The notes beneath the pieces are model-generated. The model saw only the letters and a list, made by a program, of their open reading frames with translations. It did no database searches and was not told where the DNA came from. The translations under genes were made by a program, and so were the position numbers. A DNA stretch of 64,000 nucleotides, taken from the NCBI GenBank assembly GCA_014728035.1, contig WJMJ01000022.1:1-64000 (forward strand), given 5' to 3'. Each line of letters starts with the position of its first letter. Within the stretch, counting starts at the first letter, position 1. The DNA is from Promethearchaeota archaeon (GTDB lineage: Archaea; Asgardarchaeota; Thorarchaeia; Thorarchaeales; Thorarchaeaceae). Below, piece by piece: positions 8,002 through 16,293 of this stretch.

Positions 8002-9504
8002 TTGACCGCCTCCTCTGCGATTGTAATTGGTGCTGGTATATCTGGATTGTCTGCTGGAATCTATGCCCGGTTGAATGGATACGATGTGACGGTATTTGAA
8101 AGTCATTCTCAACCAGGTGGTGTTGCAGCATGTTGGAAACGTGGTGAATATCTCTTTGATGGAGGAATTCATTTTCTACCTCCTGCAGATCCAAATCTCG
8201 ATATCTATGACCTGTATCTGGAGCTGGGTCTTGAGTATCTTCCAACGGTTCCTATGAACCAATATTGCAGGTTTACTGATATCGAGCATCGAACCTCTGT
8301 TGATATTACTGACAATTTAGATGATCTGCAGATGCGATTGCTCGCAAGATTTCCTGAAGATACTTCAGTAATTTATGAGATTCTCTCTCCAGCACGCTCA
8401 ATGTCGGAGTCTGATACAACCAACTTCGGTTTCGACAAACCGTCTGAACTCATGGGAATTCGTGATAAAGTATCAGAAATTTGGCAGATGAGAGGCTTCA
8501 TGCGGTTTATGTTTGGAAAGTACGCTCTCTCTGCAGAGGATTTTTCTCAAAGAATAAGCAATCCGGTTCTTCGTGATATTGTTAAGATGATGTTCCTTCC
8601 CGAAGTACCAATTTGGTTCATCTCGATGATTCTTGGACAAGTTGCATCTGGTCAGATAGCACTTTTGGAGAACGGTTCAATCAGCTTGGTTAGTCGATTG
8701 GTTGATAGATTGACACAACTAGGCGGCAAAATATCATATCGGTCTGAAGTAAAAGAGATTCTTATTGAATCTGATAGAGCAGTCGGAATACGTTTGGAAG
8801 ACGAGTCCCAGCACCGAGCAGATTATATCATACCTGCAATGGATATGCATTCCATCTTTTTCAGCTTACTAGGAGGTAAATATGTGTCTGATAACTTGGC
8901 ATATCGTTTTGCAAAGTGGGATCTTTGTCGTCCAATACTTATCATCAATTACGGTGTTGCAATGGAATTTTCAGATGAACCTTGGCTTAATATTTGGAAA
9001 CTTGATAGTCCTATCCGGATTGGTACCGAGGATGTATCATATCTCATGACCAGAATCTTCAATTATGGGAACTCCTTTGCGCCCTCTGGTAAGACCGTTA
9101 TTCAAGTTGAACTAGAAACGGATTGGGATTACTGGTATAATCTCCATGAATTTGATATGGATACATACCAGTCTGAAAAGGAACGGATAGCCTCGGAAGT
9201 TGCTGATTTTCACAATCAGTTCTATGAGGGATTTAAAGATGCAATAGAAGTGACCGATGTTTCTACACCATTTACAATGTGGCGATATACAAAGAACTAC
9301 CGTGGCGCTTACATGGGATGGCTACCCGCAAGTGATTTGCTTATGACTAGGTTCAAGAAGAAAATTCCTGGTCTCGCAAATTGTTTCTTAGCTGGACAGT
9401 GGGCCATGGGAATGGGTGGTGTACTACCTGCAATTTATTCCGGGCGACAAGCTATACAGCTTGTTTGCTCTTCAGATGGCCGGCCATTCCAGACTATCCA
9501 ATAA
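8002..9504 (+). CDS. Phytoene desaturase/retinol saturase-like FAD oxidoreductase
   Basis: Predicted FAD-dependent amine-oxidase-fold enzyme related to CrtI desaturases and retinol saturases, acting on isoprenoid or lipid substrates. The dinucleotide-binding motif IGAGISGLSAGIYARLNG lies at the extreme N-terminus, followed by the family motif SQPGGVAACWKRGEYLFDGG. The C-terminal FAD site CFLAGQWAMGMGGVLPAIYS closes the protein. I chose TTG at 8002 (TASSAIVIGAG) because it places the Rossmann strand at residue 6. TTG at 7969 would add 11 residues. Length is about 500 residues, normal for the family. It stands alone, so the substrate is unknown. Confidence 0.8.
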   Translation: MTASSAIVIGAGISGLSAGIYARLNGYDVTVFESHSQPGGVAACWKRGEYLFDGGIHFLPPADPNLDIYDLYLELGLEYLPTVPMNQYCRFTDIEHRTSVDITDNLDDLQMRLLARFPEDTSVIYEILSPARSMSESDTTNFGFDKPSELMGIRDKVSEIWQMRGFMRFMFGKYALSAEDFSQRISNPVLRDIVKMMFLPEVPIWFISMILGQVASGQIALLENGSISLVSRLVDRLTQLGGKISYRSEVKEILIESDRAVGIRLEDESQHRADYIIPAMDMHSIFFSLLGGKYVSDNLAYRFAKWDLCRPILIINYGVAMEFSDEPWLNIWKLDSPIRIGTEDVSYLMTRIFNYGNSFAPSGKTVIQVELETDWDYWYNLHEFDMDTYQSEKERIASEVADFHNQFYEGFKDAIEVTDVSTPFTMWRYTKNYRGAYMGWLPASDLLMTRFKKKIPGLANCFLAGQWAMGMGGVLPAIYSGRQAIQLVCSSDGRPFQTIQ

Positions 9505-9597
9505 TGAGGAATGCAAATAAAGATAACAAGTTTTTGAAGTGACCTTGGTTTTTTATAGGCTAGTGTTATCCTTCTGACTACTATTTGGTGGCATATA

Positions 9598-10929
9598 ATG
9601 ACAGCAGAAGAGCAAGTCACAAAAATCTCCATTTTTTGGGATTTGGAAAATGTACATGATATCTATTCAACCCATGAAGCTATGACGAAAGCAATCCACG
9701 AGTCTGGTAAGGTCGTAAAATCTTATGCGTTTGCTGATTGGGATACTCGACGTCGCATGGCGGAGGAACTGTATGACCTTGGATATGATTTGATTCATGT
9801 TCCAGATTCAAAAGACAATGCAGCAGACTATAAGATGGCGGCATATATCTTAGAACATCTCAGTAGGTTTCCAGAAGTGAATTGTTACGTGATGGTCACA
9901 GGTGATGGTGATTTCAAATTGCTTGCTGGAGCTCTTCGTCAGCAGGGTAATCGTCTTTGGATTATTAGTAATCCGATAATCACCTCTTCAGAAATGTCTG
10001 ATTTAGCAAATCGGTATTCTGACATTCATGCCTTCCGTCCTACTGATCTTGATTGCTCCGACCCCGCCGATTGTGAACGGTTATTCACGAGCTCTGATGA
10101 TTCAAGACGTATCGCAGCAGTTCGTCTCCGAGAAGCAGTACAGGCAATCAAGGATGCAGGGAATAAACCTGGAATCGGCCATGTGAAGCATGTAATGCGA
10201 TCCCTGAATCCTAACTTCAATGAACATCAGCTTGGATTCTCTAACTGGTCCTCCTTTTTGGAATGGGCTGAGTCCAAGGGGTATATCAAACAAGAGGGTG
10301 AGCTTCCTTCAACAATCATTACGGTTCCTGAAGAGGTTCCTGAAGATACTACCAAGTTGTCAGAGGATGTGCGTGATGCATTCTCGCTTCTAGTATCTGT
10401 GGTAGAAGACAAGATTCAACAAAATGAACCAACGACTGTTGCTGTCATTAACAGTGAGCTGAAAGAACAGGGTGTAGATGTAGAAACAATAGGATACCCA
10501 AAAATTGCTGATTTTCTCCTCTCTGCTGATAAAAGAGGTTTCATTCGTGTCATTCCGTCAGAAGAAAATCAATCTCCTACAATTCTCCCCTATTGTAGTT
10601 TAGACAAAGTTCGCGCTTGGTTCAAAGATAATGTCACTGAATTATTTGGATCATCTGTCAAGGTTCCGCGTGATGCTTTTCTCGAGAAGATTATGAATAT
10701 GTTACTTGAAAATAAGACTACGTTGCATCAGATGGAAACTTTCCTCAAAAGTTCAGAAATTAGAAGCACATATAATGAAATACTGAAAGCTAGTAGTGTT
10801 CCGTTTCTTCCTCCTTTTCAGATGTCCCTTGCACATATCCTGCTTGGACAGGGAAAATCCTGTGAAGAAACGGTCGCATTGGTTAACGAAGAACTAAGGC
10901 ATGTTTCAATTACTCTAGAATGCCCATAG
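9598..10929 (+). CDS. NYN-domain RNase-like protein with two LOTUS/OST-HTH domains
   Basis: Predicted RNA-binding and possibly RNA-cleaving protein. An N-terminal NYN/PIN-like domain (residues about 6-150) shows the acidic active-site pattern: IFWDLENVHDI, DNAADYKMAAYIL and MVTGDGDFKLLAGALRQQG. It is followed by a LOTUS/OST-HTH module at about 178-245 (VRLREAVQAIKDAGNKPGI, then SNWSSFLEWAESKGYIK) and a second at about 260-330 (NSELKEQGVDVETIGYPKIADFLLS-like). A helical tail completes 443 residues. NYN plus LOTUS is the domain combination of eukaryotic MARF1 and of many bacterial proteins. It overlaps the next gene's longest frame by ten bases. Confidence 0.8.
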   Translation: MTAEEQVTKISIFWDLENVHDIYSTHEAMTKAIHESGKVVKSYAFADWDTRRRMAEELYDLGYDLIHVPDSKDNAADYKMAAYILEHLSRFPEVNCYVMVTGDGDFKLLAGALRQQGNRLWIISNPIITSSEMSDLANRYSDIHAFRPTDLDCSDPADCERLFTSSDDSRRIAAVRLREAVQAIKDAGNKPGIGHVKHVMRSLNPNFNEHQLGFSNWSSFLEWAESKGYIKQEGELPSTIITVPEEVPEDTTKLSEDVRDAFSLLVSVVEDKIQQNEPTTVAVINSELKEQGVDVETIGYPKIADFLLSADKRGFIRVIPSEENQSPTILPYCSLDKVRAWFKDNVTELFGSSVKVPRDAFLEKIMNMLLENKTTLHQMETFLKSSEIRSTYNEILKASSVPFLPPFQMSLAHILLGQGKSCEETVALVNEELRHVSITLECP

Positions 10930-10949
10930 AATTAATGATGCTGATAATC

Positions 10950-12026
10950 ATGTCAAACAACTCTTATGAGCGGTTAGCTAAAATCTTGGATACTATCCCG
11001 CAGGGATTCTCTCCGACATCTAGTGGTTCGCATATTCGGTTGCTAAAGCTTATCTTCCGTCCTGAAGAGGCAGAATTAGCTAGTAAGATGAAATTACGTG
11101 GGGAAACCTCAGAAGAGATGGCAACCCGTCTTGGTCTTGAGCCCGAAACCCTGACACCGTTATTGGAAACCATGGCTGCTAAGGGTCAGATTCGTGCATG
11201 GCAATCAAGTTCAGGTCGCCGCTATGCACTACTTCCATTTGTCGTTGGTATCTACGAAGAACAACTTGATGAAATGGATGCTGAACTTGCACAGGCTTTT
11301 GAAGAATACTATCAAGAGAACAAAGGATTTGGGATTTTTACTACAGAGCCTCCTATTTTTAGAGTTATCCCAGTAAACAAAAGCATCTCGACTGATTTGG
11401 AGATATATCCTTATGAAACTGCAGAAGAGATGATTAAGAGTGCTAAATCCTGGGCTGTTCGCGAGTGCATTTGTAAGAAACAACAGAAAGCATTAGGCAA
11501 TGAGTGCAACTATCCTAATACGGTATGCTTAGTTATGTCGCCCCGTTCTGAACATGAATTTGATAACAGTGAATTAGACCGAGTCATCACAAAGAACCAA
11601 GCACTTGATATCCTTCATGATGCAGAAGAAGCAGGACTAGTACATTGTGCAATGAATGTGGTTGAGAAACACTACTACATTTGTAATTGTTGTACCTGTT
11701 GTTGTGGTATTCTACGAGGCATATCTGAATTTAATCAGCCATATGTTCTTGTCAAGTCCGATTATGTTGCCACGGTGGATGAAAGCTCATGTATAGCATG
11801 TGGTATTTGTGTTGACAGATGTCAATTCGAAGCAATTACTATAGGCGATATTGCTGAAATTAATTTAGACCGATGTATTGGTTGTGGTGTGTGTGGAATC
11901 GCCTGCCCCGAAGACGCTCTAAGTCTTGTAGAACGTGGAGAGCGAACTCGCCCTCCTGAAAATATGATTGATTGGATGACGCAAAAAGCACAAGCAAGAG
12001 ATGTCGATCCCTCCGACCTTCTATAG
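10950..12026 (+). CDS. 4Fe-4S protein with N-terminal winged-helix region
   Basis: A 358-residue redox protein. Residues about 20-90 resemble a winged helix (EEAELASKMKLRGETSEEMA, TLTPLLETMAAKGQIRAW). The centre holds a Cys-rich segment (RECICKKQQKALGNEC, YICNCCTCCCGILRG). The C-terminus carries two classical 4Fe-4S motifs, CIACGICVDRC and CIGCGVCGIAC. Similar proteins occur in anaerobic archaea and deltaproteobacteria; the electron partner is unknown. ATG 10950 is chosen over the frame start at 10920, which would lie inside the upstream gene. Tight spacing suggests cotranscription with the NYN-LOTUS gene. Confidence 0.8.
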   Translation: MSNNSYERLAKILDTIPQGFSPTSSGSHIRLLKLIFRPEEAELASKMKLRGETSEEMATRLGLEPETLTPLLETMAAKGQIRAWQSSSGRRYALLPFVVGIYEEQLDEMDAELAQAFEEYYQENKGFGIFTTEPPIFRVIPVNKSISTDLEIYPYETAEEMIKSAKSWAVRECICKKQQKALGNECNYPNTVCLVMSPRSEHEFDNSELDRVITKNQALDILHDAEEAGLVHCAMNVVEKHYYICNCCTCCCGILRGISEFNQPYVLVKSDYVATVDESSCIACGICVDRCQFEAITIGDIAEINLDRCIGCGVCGIACPEDALSLVERGERTRPPENMIDWMTQKAQARDVDPSDLL

Positions 12027-12090
12027 TACACATATTCACCATCCGCAGAGTTTTTTATGGATGGGGGCATAGTATATGTGAGGGAATAAT

Positions 12091-12234
12091 TTGCTGGATG
12101 CTAGTTCAGAAAAACTTCCTGATTGTTTTGGAGCTTTTAGTGAAAAGGACATACAATGTCATAACTGCGTCTTTGTAGAAGGCTGCAAAGAAATTGCAGA
12201 AAACACACTCAAGAAAATAGGAGAGGATTTCTAA
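12091..12234 (+). CDS. Small Cys-rich protein, 47 residues
   Basis: A short open frame with TTG start at 12091, preceded by a GAGGG ribosome site. It encodes 47 residues, and the core PDCFGAFSEKDIQCHNC followed by VFVEGCKE has four cysteines spaced like a small zinc or Fe-S knuckle. The CFG...C..C.....C pattern recurs in small archaeal proteins as I recall, but I cannot name a family. The call is supported by the ribosome site, the cysteine pattern and its position in an otherwise empty 270-base gap. It may be cotranscribed with the Fe-S protein upstream. Confidence 0.55.
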   Translation: MLDASSEKLPDCFGAFSEKDIQCHNCVFVEGCKEIAENTLKKIGEDF

Positions 12235-12294
12235 AACCGTTTCGAGTCCATATGGTTTAAGAGCTACCAGTCTATAGTAGTTCAAGAATCAATC

Positions 12295-13281
12295 ATGACG
12301 TCGAGTTCTGAATCTTTAGAGAACGAAGATGAACCAAAAAGAACTCGTAAGTATATTCCTCACTTAGCAGAATTTTATTTCCAGCCCGATGAGGACTGGA
12401 CTGTTGCAGAGGCTCGGAATCTCTTTGATTCTCGAGACCTCTCTTCAGTCGGAATACCTGTAGATACTGTTCATTTTTCTGATTGTATCATGGGAATGAA
12501 GCAATTGAACAAAGAGTCAATTGATTTGGTTATTGCAGATCCTCCATTTGGAATTGATTTTGATGGAAAAAGTGGTATGTATAATCGTGATGAGTCCTTG
12601 GTTGTTGATGGTTATGAAGAGCCTGAAATAACCTATGATGAATTCACAACCTCATGGATTGCAGAACTTCCAAGAGTTCTTTGCGACCATGGTTCCGTCT
12701 TCATCTTTAGTGGGTGGAACAACCTTGAGGCTGTCCTGCGAGGAGCTCGAGAGGCTGGATTGGAAACAATTAATCACATAATCTGGAACTATCCTTTTGG
12801 TGTCTTTACAAAAAGAAAATTTGTCACCAGTCATTATCATCTTCTATTTTTGGTCAAGGATACCAAGGAGTACTATTTTAACAGGATTGAACATTACAAC
12901 GAAGATGTATGGCAGATAAATCGTCGATATCATCCTGGCCGTGCTAAGAATAGCACCAAGCTGCCCCAAGAAGTAGTCATGAAATGCATTGATTTTGCAT
13001 CAAGGCCTGGTTCTATTGTACTCGACCCTTTTATGGGAAATGGAACCACTGCAGTTGTAGCAAAGAAGAGTTTTCGTCACTTTATCGGTTTTGAGAAAAA
13101 CCCCCTTCTTCAACCAATTATTGAACAGGGACTACAATTTGTTGATGTCGGTCAAGATTACATTCCTTATTGTAAAAGAATACCTAGCATTGAGGAATTA
13201 GCGGATTTATATCCTCGTGCGTATAACATATACCTGAAAAGAGAGAAGAAACGTGATGATCGAGTCCGAGGTGGCCAATAA
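12295..13281 (+). CDS. DNA methyltransferase, N4/N6 beta class
   Basis: Site-specific DNA methyltransferase using S-adenosylmethionine. The catalytic motif DPPFGIDF is at residues 82-89 and the SAM-binding motif DPFMGNGT at 244-251. This order, motif IV before motif I, marks the beta class, which methylates adenine-N6 or cytosine-N4. The target recognition region lies between them. The 328-residue length is complete. The next gene starts two bases after its stop, so they form a pair; no restriction enzyme motif is seen in that partner. The methyltransferase may act in regulation or replication rather than restriction. Confidence 0.9.
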   Translation: MTSSSESLENEDEPKRTRKYIPHLAEFYFQPDEDWTVAEARNLFDSRDLSSVGIPVDTVHFSDCIMGMKQLNKESIDLVIADPPFGIDFDGKSGMYNRDESLVVDGYEEPEITYDEFTTSWIAELPRVLCDHGSVFIFSGWNNLEAVLRGAREAGLETINHIIWNYPFGVFTKRKFVTSHYHLLFLVKDTKEYYFNRIEHYNEDVWQINRRYHPGRAKNSTKLPQEVVMKCIDFASRPGSIVLDPFMGNGTTAVVAKKSFRHFIGFEKNPLLQPIIEQGLQFVDVGQDYIPYCKRIPSIEELADLYPRAYNIYLKREKKRDDRVRGGQ

Positions 13282-13283
13282 TT

Positions 13284-14717
13284 ATGGATGGTATCTATGA
13301 ACGCCATGGTTCATCTCGCGATAGACTTGGTGATGCAGTGGCGTCAAGCGATGTATTTGATCGTCAATTTGGAGCAGAATTAACCGCATGGGAAATGCAA
13401 TTACATAAGGAATTCCAAAAAAGGGTAGGTGGAAGAAAGTTTCAACATCGAGGTTTTGTTCACTATACTCGTGATACTTCTCTTATATTATTAACACCAA
13501 GTCCTTGGATGTTAGAGGGAATCTTCGTCAAATTCAGTGATGATCAAACACTACCTCCAGAAGGGGCATTTATTGAAATCGAAGGACGTAGTATTGCTGT
13601 TCCAAGACTTCGCTCTCGCTCTAAAGAAACAGTCCGTGCTTTTACTGCAGATTCGGTTTCAATTGAGAAGACAACCTTTCTAGACGACGTAAAACCTCCT
13701 TTGTCGCTAAAAGAATTGTCTGATTTACTCTTTGAACATGTAGGTATGGCTGAAGCAAGTAAACGAGTCTTTGCTCAATTGTACGTATCGAGTCCTCCTT
13801 TTCAAGAATCCATTGGGGGTATCACTGCAGGTATTCAAGCTATTGCTAGTAAAAGTCAAGTAAATCGTCTTTTGCGATTTATGAAAAAGGTACTACCTCC
13901 AGCGTTTAGAAGTTCTAGAAGTCGCAATAGAACGGTGAATGGTATCAAGGTGTATGCTCCTCGTTCTTGGCGTCTTGATGTTGGAAAGTTTGGAACGCCA
14001 AAACTTCAAAAATTATGTATTGAACGAGTTGATCCCGCAGGGTTTCGAGAAGTTTCACTGAGTACTTTGACTGGGGCTAAGACCGCTGTTCTTCCTGATA
14101 TCCCAATTGCTCTAGCAACCGAGGACTTCTGGGTTGAAACACATAACCCCTCTTATCTTCAGCTTCCTATCTTGAAGTCAGCTATAACATTTCAGTTACG
14201 GACTCCTGTTATCGACAATCGAAGTGTTGATGCTGCTACAAAACACGTCTTGGGTAAGATTGCATCCTTGAAGGACAGTTTTGGGCTATCTGATAAATCT
14301 CTTGGACGTGGACATGTCCTTGATGCTGATGCTCTTGGGCGCCCTCTGAGTACCATTAAACTTGCTAGGTCTTCTGCGCGGTCTCAATGGAAAGAAAAAG
14401 TCAAGGCTAAAGACATCAAAAAAGCATGGGATAGTGTTCTCGAGCCTGCACTCAAAGAGTTTCTGGAATTAACCGAACTCAAAGCAGAAGTAGAGGATGA
14501 TTGGGGTAAAGAATCGAAATATCACAAATTCAATACTAAAGTACTTCGAGCTTTGAAAAAGTTGGATGATGGAACTACAAGGTCATTAGGCCCAACCTTA
14601 GAAGAAATCGCTCAGGAAGCTGGTGTGCCTCCTCATATCGCTGCTAAATCTCTGGAAGAAATGAAATTATCCAGTGTTGTATATGAACCAAGAACAGGAC
14701 ACTATCGTTTGGTATAA
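13284..14717 (+). CDS. Uncharacterised protein, possible degenerate MCM-like protein
   Basis: A 477-residue protein cotranscribed with the methyltransferase (two-base gap). No Walker A or B is visible, so no ATPase activity is predicted. The C-terminal region resembles that of archaeal MCM helicases: LARSSARSQWKEKVKAKDIK matches the position of the arginine-finger/sensor helices. A winged helix at about 420-477 ends LEEMKLSSVVYEPRTGHYRL, close to the MCM C-terminal pattern. The N-terminal third, ending GAFIEIEGRSIAVPRLR, has OB-like strands. These resemblances are by eye only. Alternatives are a restriction-modification specificity factor or another DNA-binding protein. Confidence 0.5.
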   Translation: MDGIYERHGSSRDRLGDAVASSDVFDRQFGAELTAWEMQLHKEFQKRVGGRKFQHRGFVHYTRDTSLILLTPSPWMLEGIFVKFSDDQTLPPEGAFIEIEGRSIAVPRLRSRSKETVRAFTADSVSIEKTTFLDDVKPPLSLKELSDLLFEHVGMAEASKRVFAQLYVSSPPFQESIGGITAGIQAIASKSQVNRLLRFMKKVLPPAFRSSRSRNRTVNGIKVYAPRSWRLDVGKFGTPKLQKLCIERVDPAGFREVSLSTLTGAKTAVLPDIPIALATEDFWVETHNPSYLQLPILKSAITFQLRTPVIDNRSVDAATKHVLGKIASLKDSFGLSDKSLGRGHVLDADALGRPLSTIKLARSSARSQWKEKVKAKDIKKAWDSVLEPALKEFLELTELKAEVEDDWGKESKYHKFNTKVLRALKKLDDGTTRSLGPTLEEIAQEAGVPPHIAAKSLEEMKLSSVVYEPRTGHYRLV

Positions 14718-14736
14718 TGTCCTGTCTTGTCTTTGA

Positions 14737-15339
14737 TTATTCTATTTTGCTAAGGAATTCGTCTGGCTCGTCACCCTCTTCGATTAGGTCAATATCCTGA
14801 GTGCCAACACGTTCTGCATCGTATCTTCGTGCGAGAATAGTGGCATCAAACTTTTCTCTGGCGGTAGCATCTTTACCTCTCCAGACGTAGATATCTTCCC
14901 AAGCGTCCAAGATGAAAACATCATCGCTTTTGAGAGACTCCCGTTTGTATGGAACTTCAGCAAAGAACGTTTCGTCGTTGTCCGCGTCCCGGTGGACTCT
15001 CCACAACTTGTATTCGTGCTGTTCCATTTGCACCTTCTTTAAAATGCCTTCAGTGTCTTCATCTGTAAGCCTAAAGTCATCAAAGAGGGCTTTGAACTCG
15101 TCTGGTTCATCTCCTCCGTCTACATGATCAATATCTGCGTGACCTTTTCTAGCTGTGTCTTTGAAGACCGCCTCTGCAGCTGCAAGAAACTTCTCATCAA
15201 CTGAACTGTCCGGCCCAACCCAGATGTAGATCTTAGGACCTGCATCGACTAGGTAGCAGTCCCCTTTTCCAAATGCACCAGGGTCTGGTACCATAACGAG
15301 ATTACCTTTCTGAATGTGGTATACTGTGATATCGGACAT
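14737..15339 (-). CDS. Two-domain gelsolin-like protein
   Basis: Predicted calcium-dependent actin regulator of the Asgard profilin/gelsolin cytoskeleton set. The 200 residues contain two gelsolin-like domains. The first, about 4-92, has GDCYLVDAGPKIYIWVGPDSS and ends in DGGDEPDEFKALF; the second, about 105-198, has SDDVFILDAWEDIYVWRGKD and ends in EEGDEPDEFLSKI. The repeated GDEPDEF motif and the W-G strand are signatures of the fold. Thorarchaeal two-domain gelsolins have been shown in the literature to act on actin. It is monocistronic here, facing the methyltransferase operon; no actin or profilin gene is in this window. Confidence 0.9.
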   Translation of the reverse strand: MSDITVYHIQKGNLVMVPDPGAFGKGDCYLVDAGPKIYIWVGPDSSVDEKFLAAAEAVFKDTARKGHADIDHVDGGDEPDEFKALFDDFRLTDEDTEGILKKVQMEQHEYKLWRVHRDADNDETFFAEVPYKRESLKSDDVFILDAWEDIYVWRGKDATAREKFDATILARRYDAERVGTQDIDLIEEGDEPDEFLSKIE

Positions 15340-15408
15340 GGTTAGAAATTATACTACATTGCGCTTAAGTGATGTGTTGATATATGACCTATTCAACTGT
15401 GATAGCGT

Positions 15409-16215
15409 ATGCCAGAAATTCCAGAACTTGAAGCATTAGTTGTTAAACTCAATGAAGTGCTTTCAGGGAAAAAAATAATATCCGCAAAGGTTCTCAATCA
15501 TATCATTTTACATGGAAACACAGCTTCTGAATTCGAACAAACCGTTGAGGGAACAGTGCTTCAATCATTTCGAGCTGATGGCAAATTTCTTGTCATATCG
15601 TTGGATTTACCTTTTGAGATTGTTTTGCATCCGATGTTAGCAGGAAGATTCCGTTATCTTTTTGAGAAACGAAATGCTGGAAAAACAGACTGTATCGTAT
15701 TTCGTCTTTCTGAGGGCACTTTGTGGTATAACGATAGAAAGCAGATGAGTCGAGTCTATCTTGTGGATAAAGGAGTATATACTGATGTTGCAGGCTTCAT
15801 TGGCAGAGGTGTATCTGCGTTGGATGCATCGCTAACAGCAGAAATTTTCCAGAAACGTATTACGAATTTCCATGGACCGATAAAAAACGTATTGCGGAAC
15901 CAAAGATTTCTCAAAGGTATTGGAAATGCATATGCTGACGAAATTCTACTATTCGCTGGAATTCTCCCTTTTAGAAAACGGTCTTCTCTGAATATAGAAG
16001 AACTTGAAAAACTTCATTCAGCAATAACAAGCGTTCTCACACGTTACAAGGCACTTTTGTTGAAAAGATCACTCAATGAGGTCATTTCAGAACCGCGCGA
16101 CTTTCTTATGATTCACGGCAAATCGGATGGTATTTGCCCATTATGCGGTGGCCGGATTTCTGAGATTACAGCTGACAGGTTTCGAACAAATTACTGTCAA
16201 ACCTGTCAGAAATAG
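15409..16215 (+). CDS. Formamidopyrimidine-DNA glycosylase (Fpg/Nei family)
   Basis: Base-excision repair glycosylase/AP lyase removing oxidised purines or pyrimidines. The mature N-terminus is MPEIPELEAL, with Pro2 as the catalytic nucleophile and Glu3 conserved. GIGNAYADEILLFAGILPF is the helix-two-turn-helix region. The C-terminal zinc finger CPLCGGRISEI...YCQTC is complete. The length of 268 residues matches the family. The gene follows the divergent gelsolin gene by about 70 bases and is followed closely by an unrelated peptidase gene. Fpg is not universal in archaea, so acquisition from bacteria is possible but unproven. Confidence 0.92.
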   Translation: MPEIPELEALVVKLNEVLSGKKIISAKVLNHIILHGNTASEFEQTVEGTVLQSFRADGKFLVISLDLPFEIVLHPMLAGRFRYLFEKRNAGKTDCIVFRLSEGTLWYNDRKQMSRVYLVDKGVYTDVAGFIGRGVSALDASLTAEIFQKRITNFHGPIKNVLRNQRFLKGIGNAYADEILLFAGILPFRKRSSLNIEELEKLHSAITSVLTRYKALLLKRSLNEVISEPRDFLMIHGKSDGICPLCGGRISEITADRFRTNYCQTCQK

Positions 16216-16293
16216 GTATTTTCAACATTGAACACAAGACTAATCTATCGGTTGAAGCATAAAACAGCTTATCTCCTCTGGAGTATGACTACA

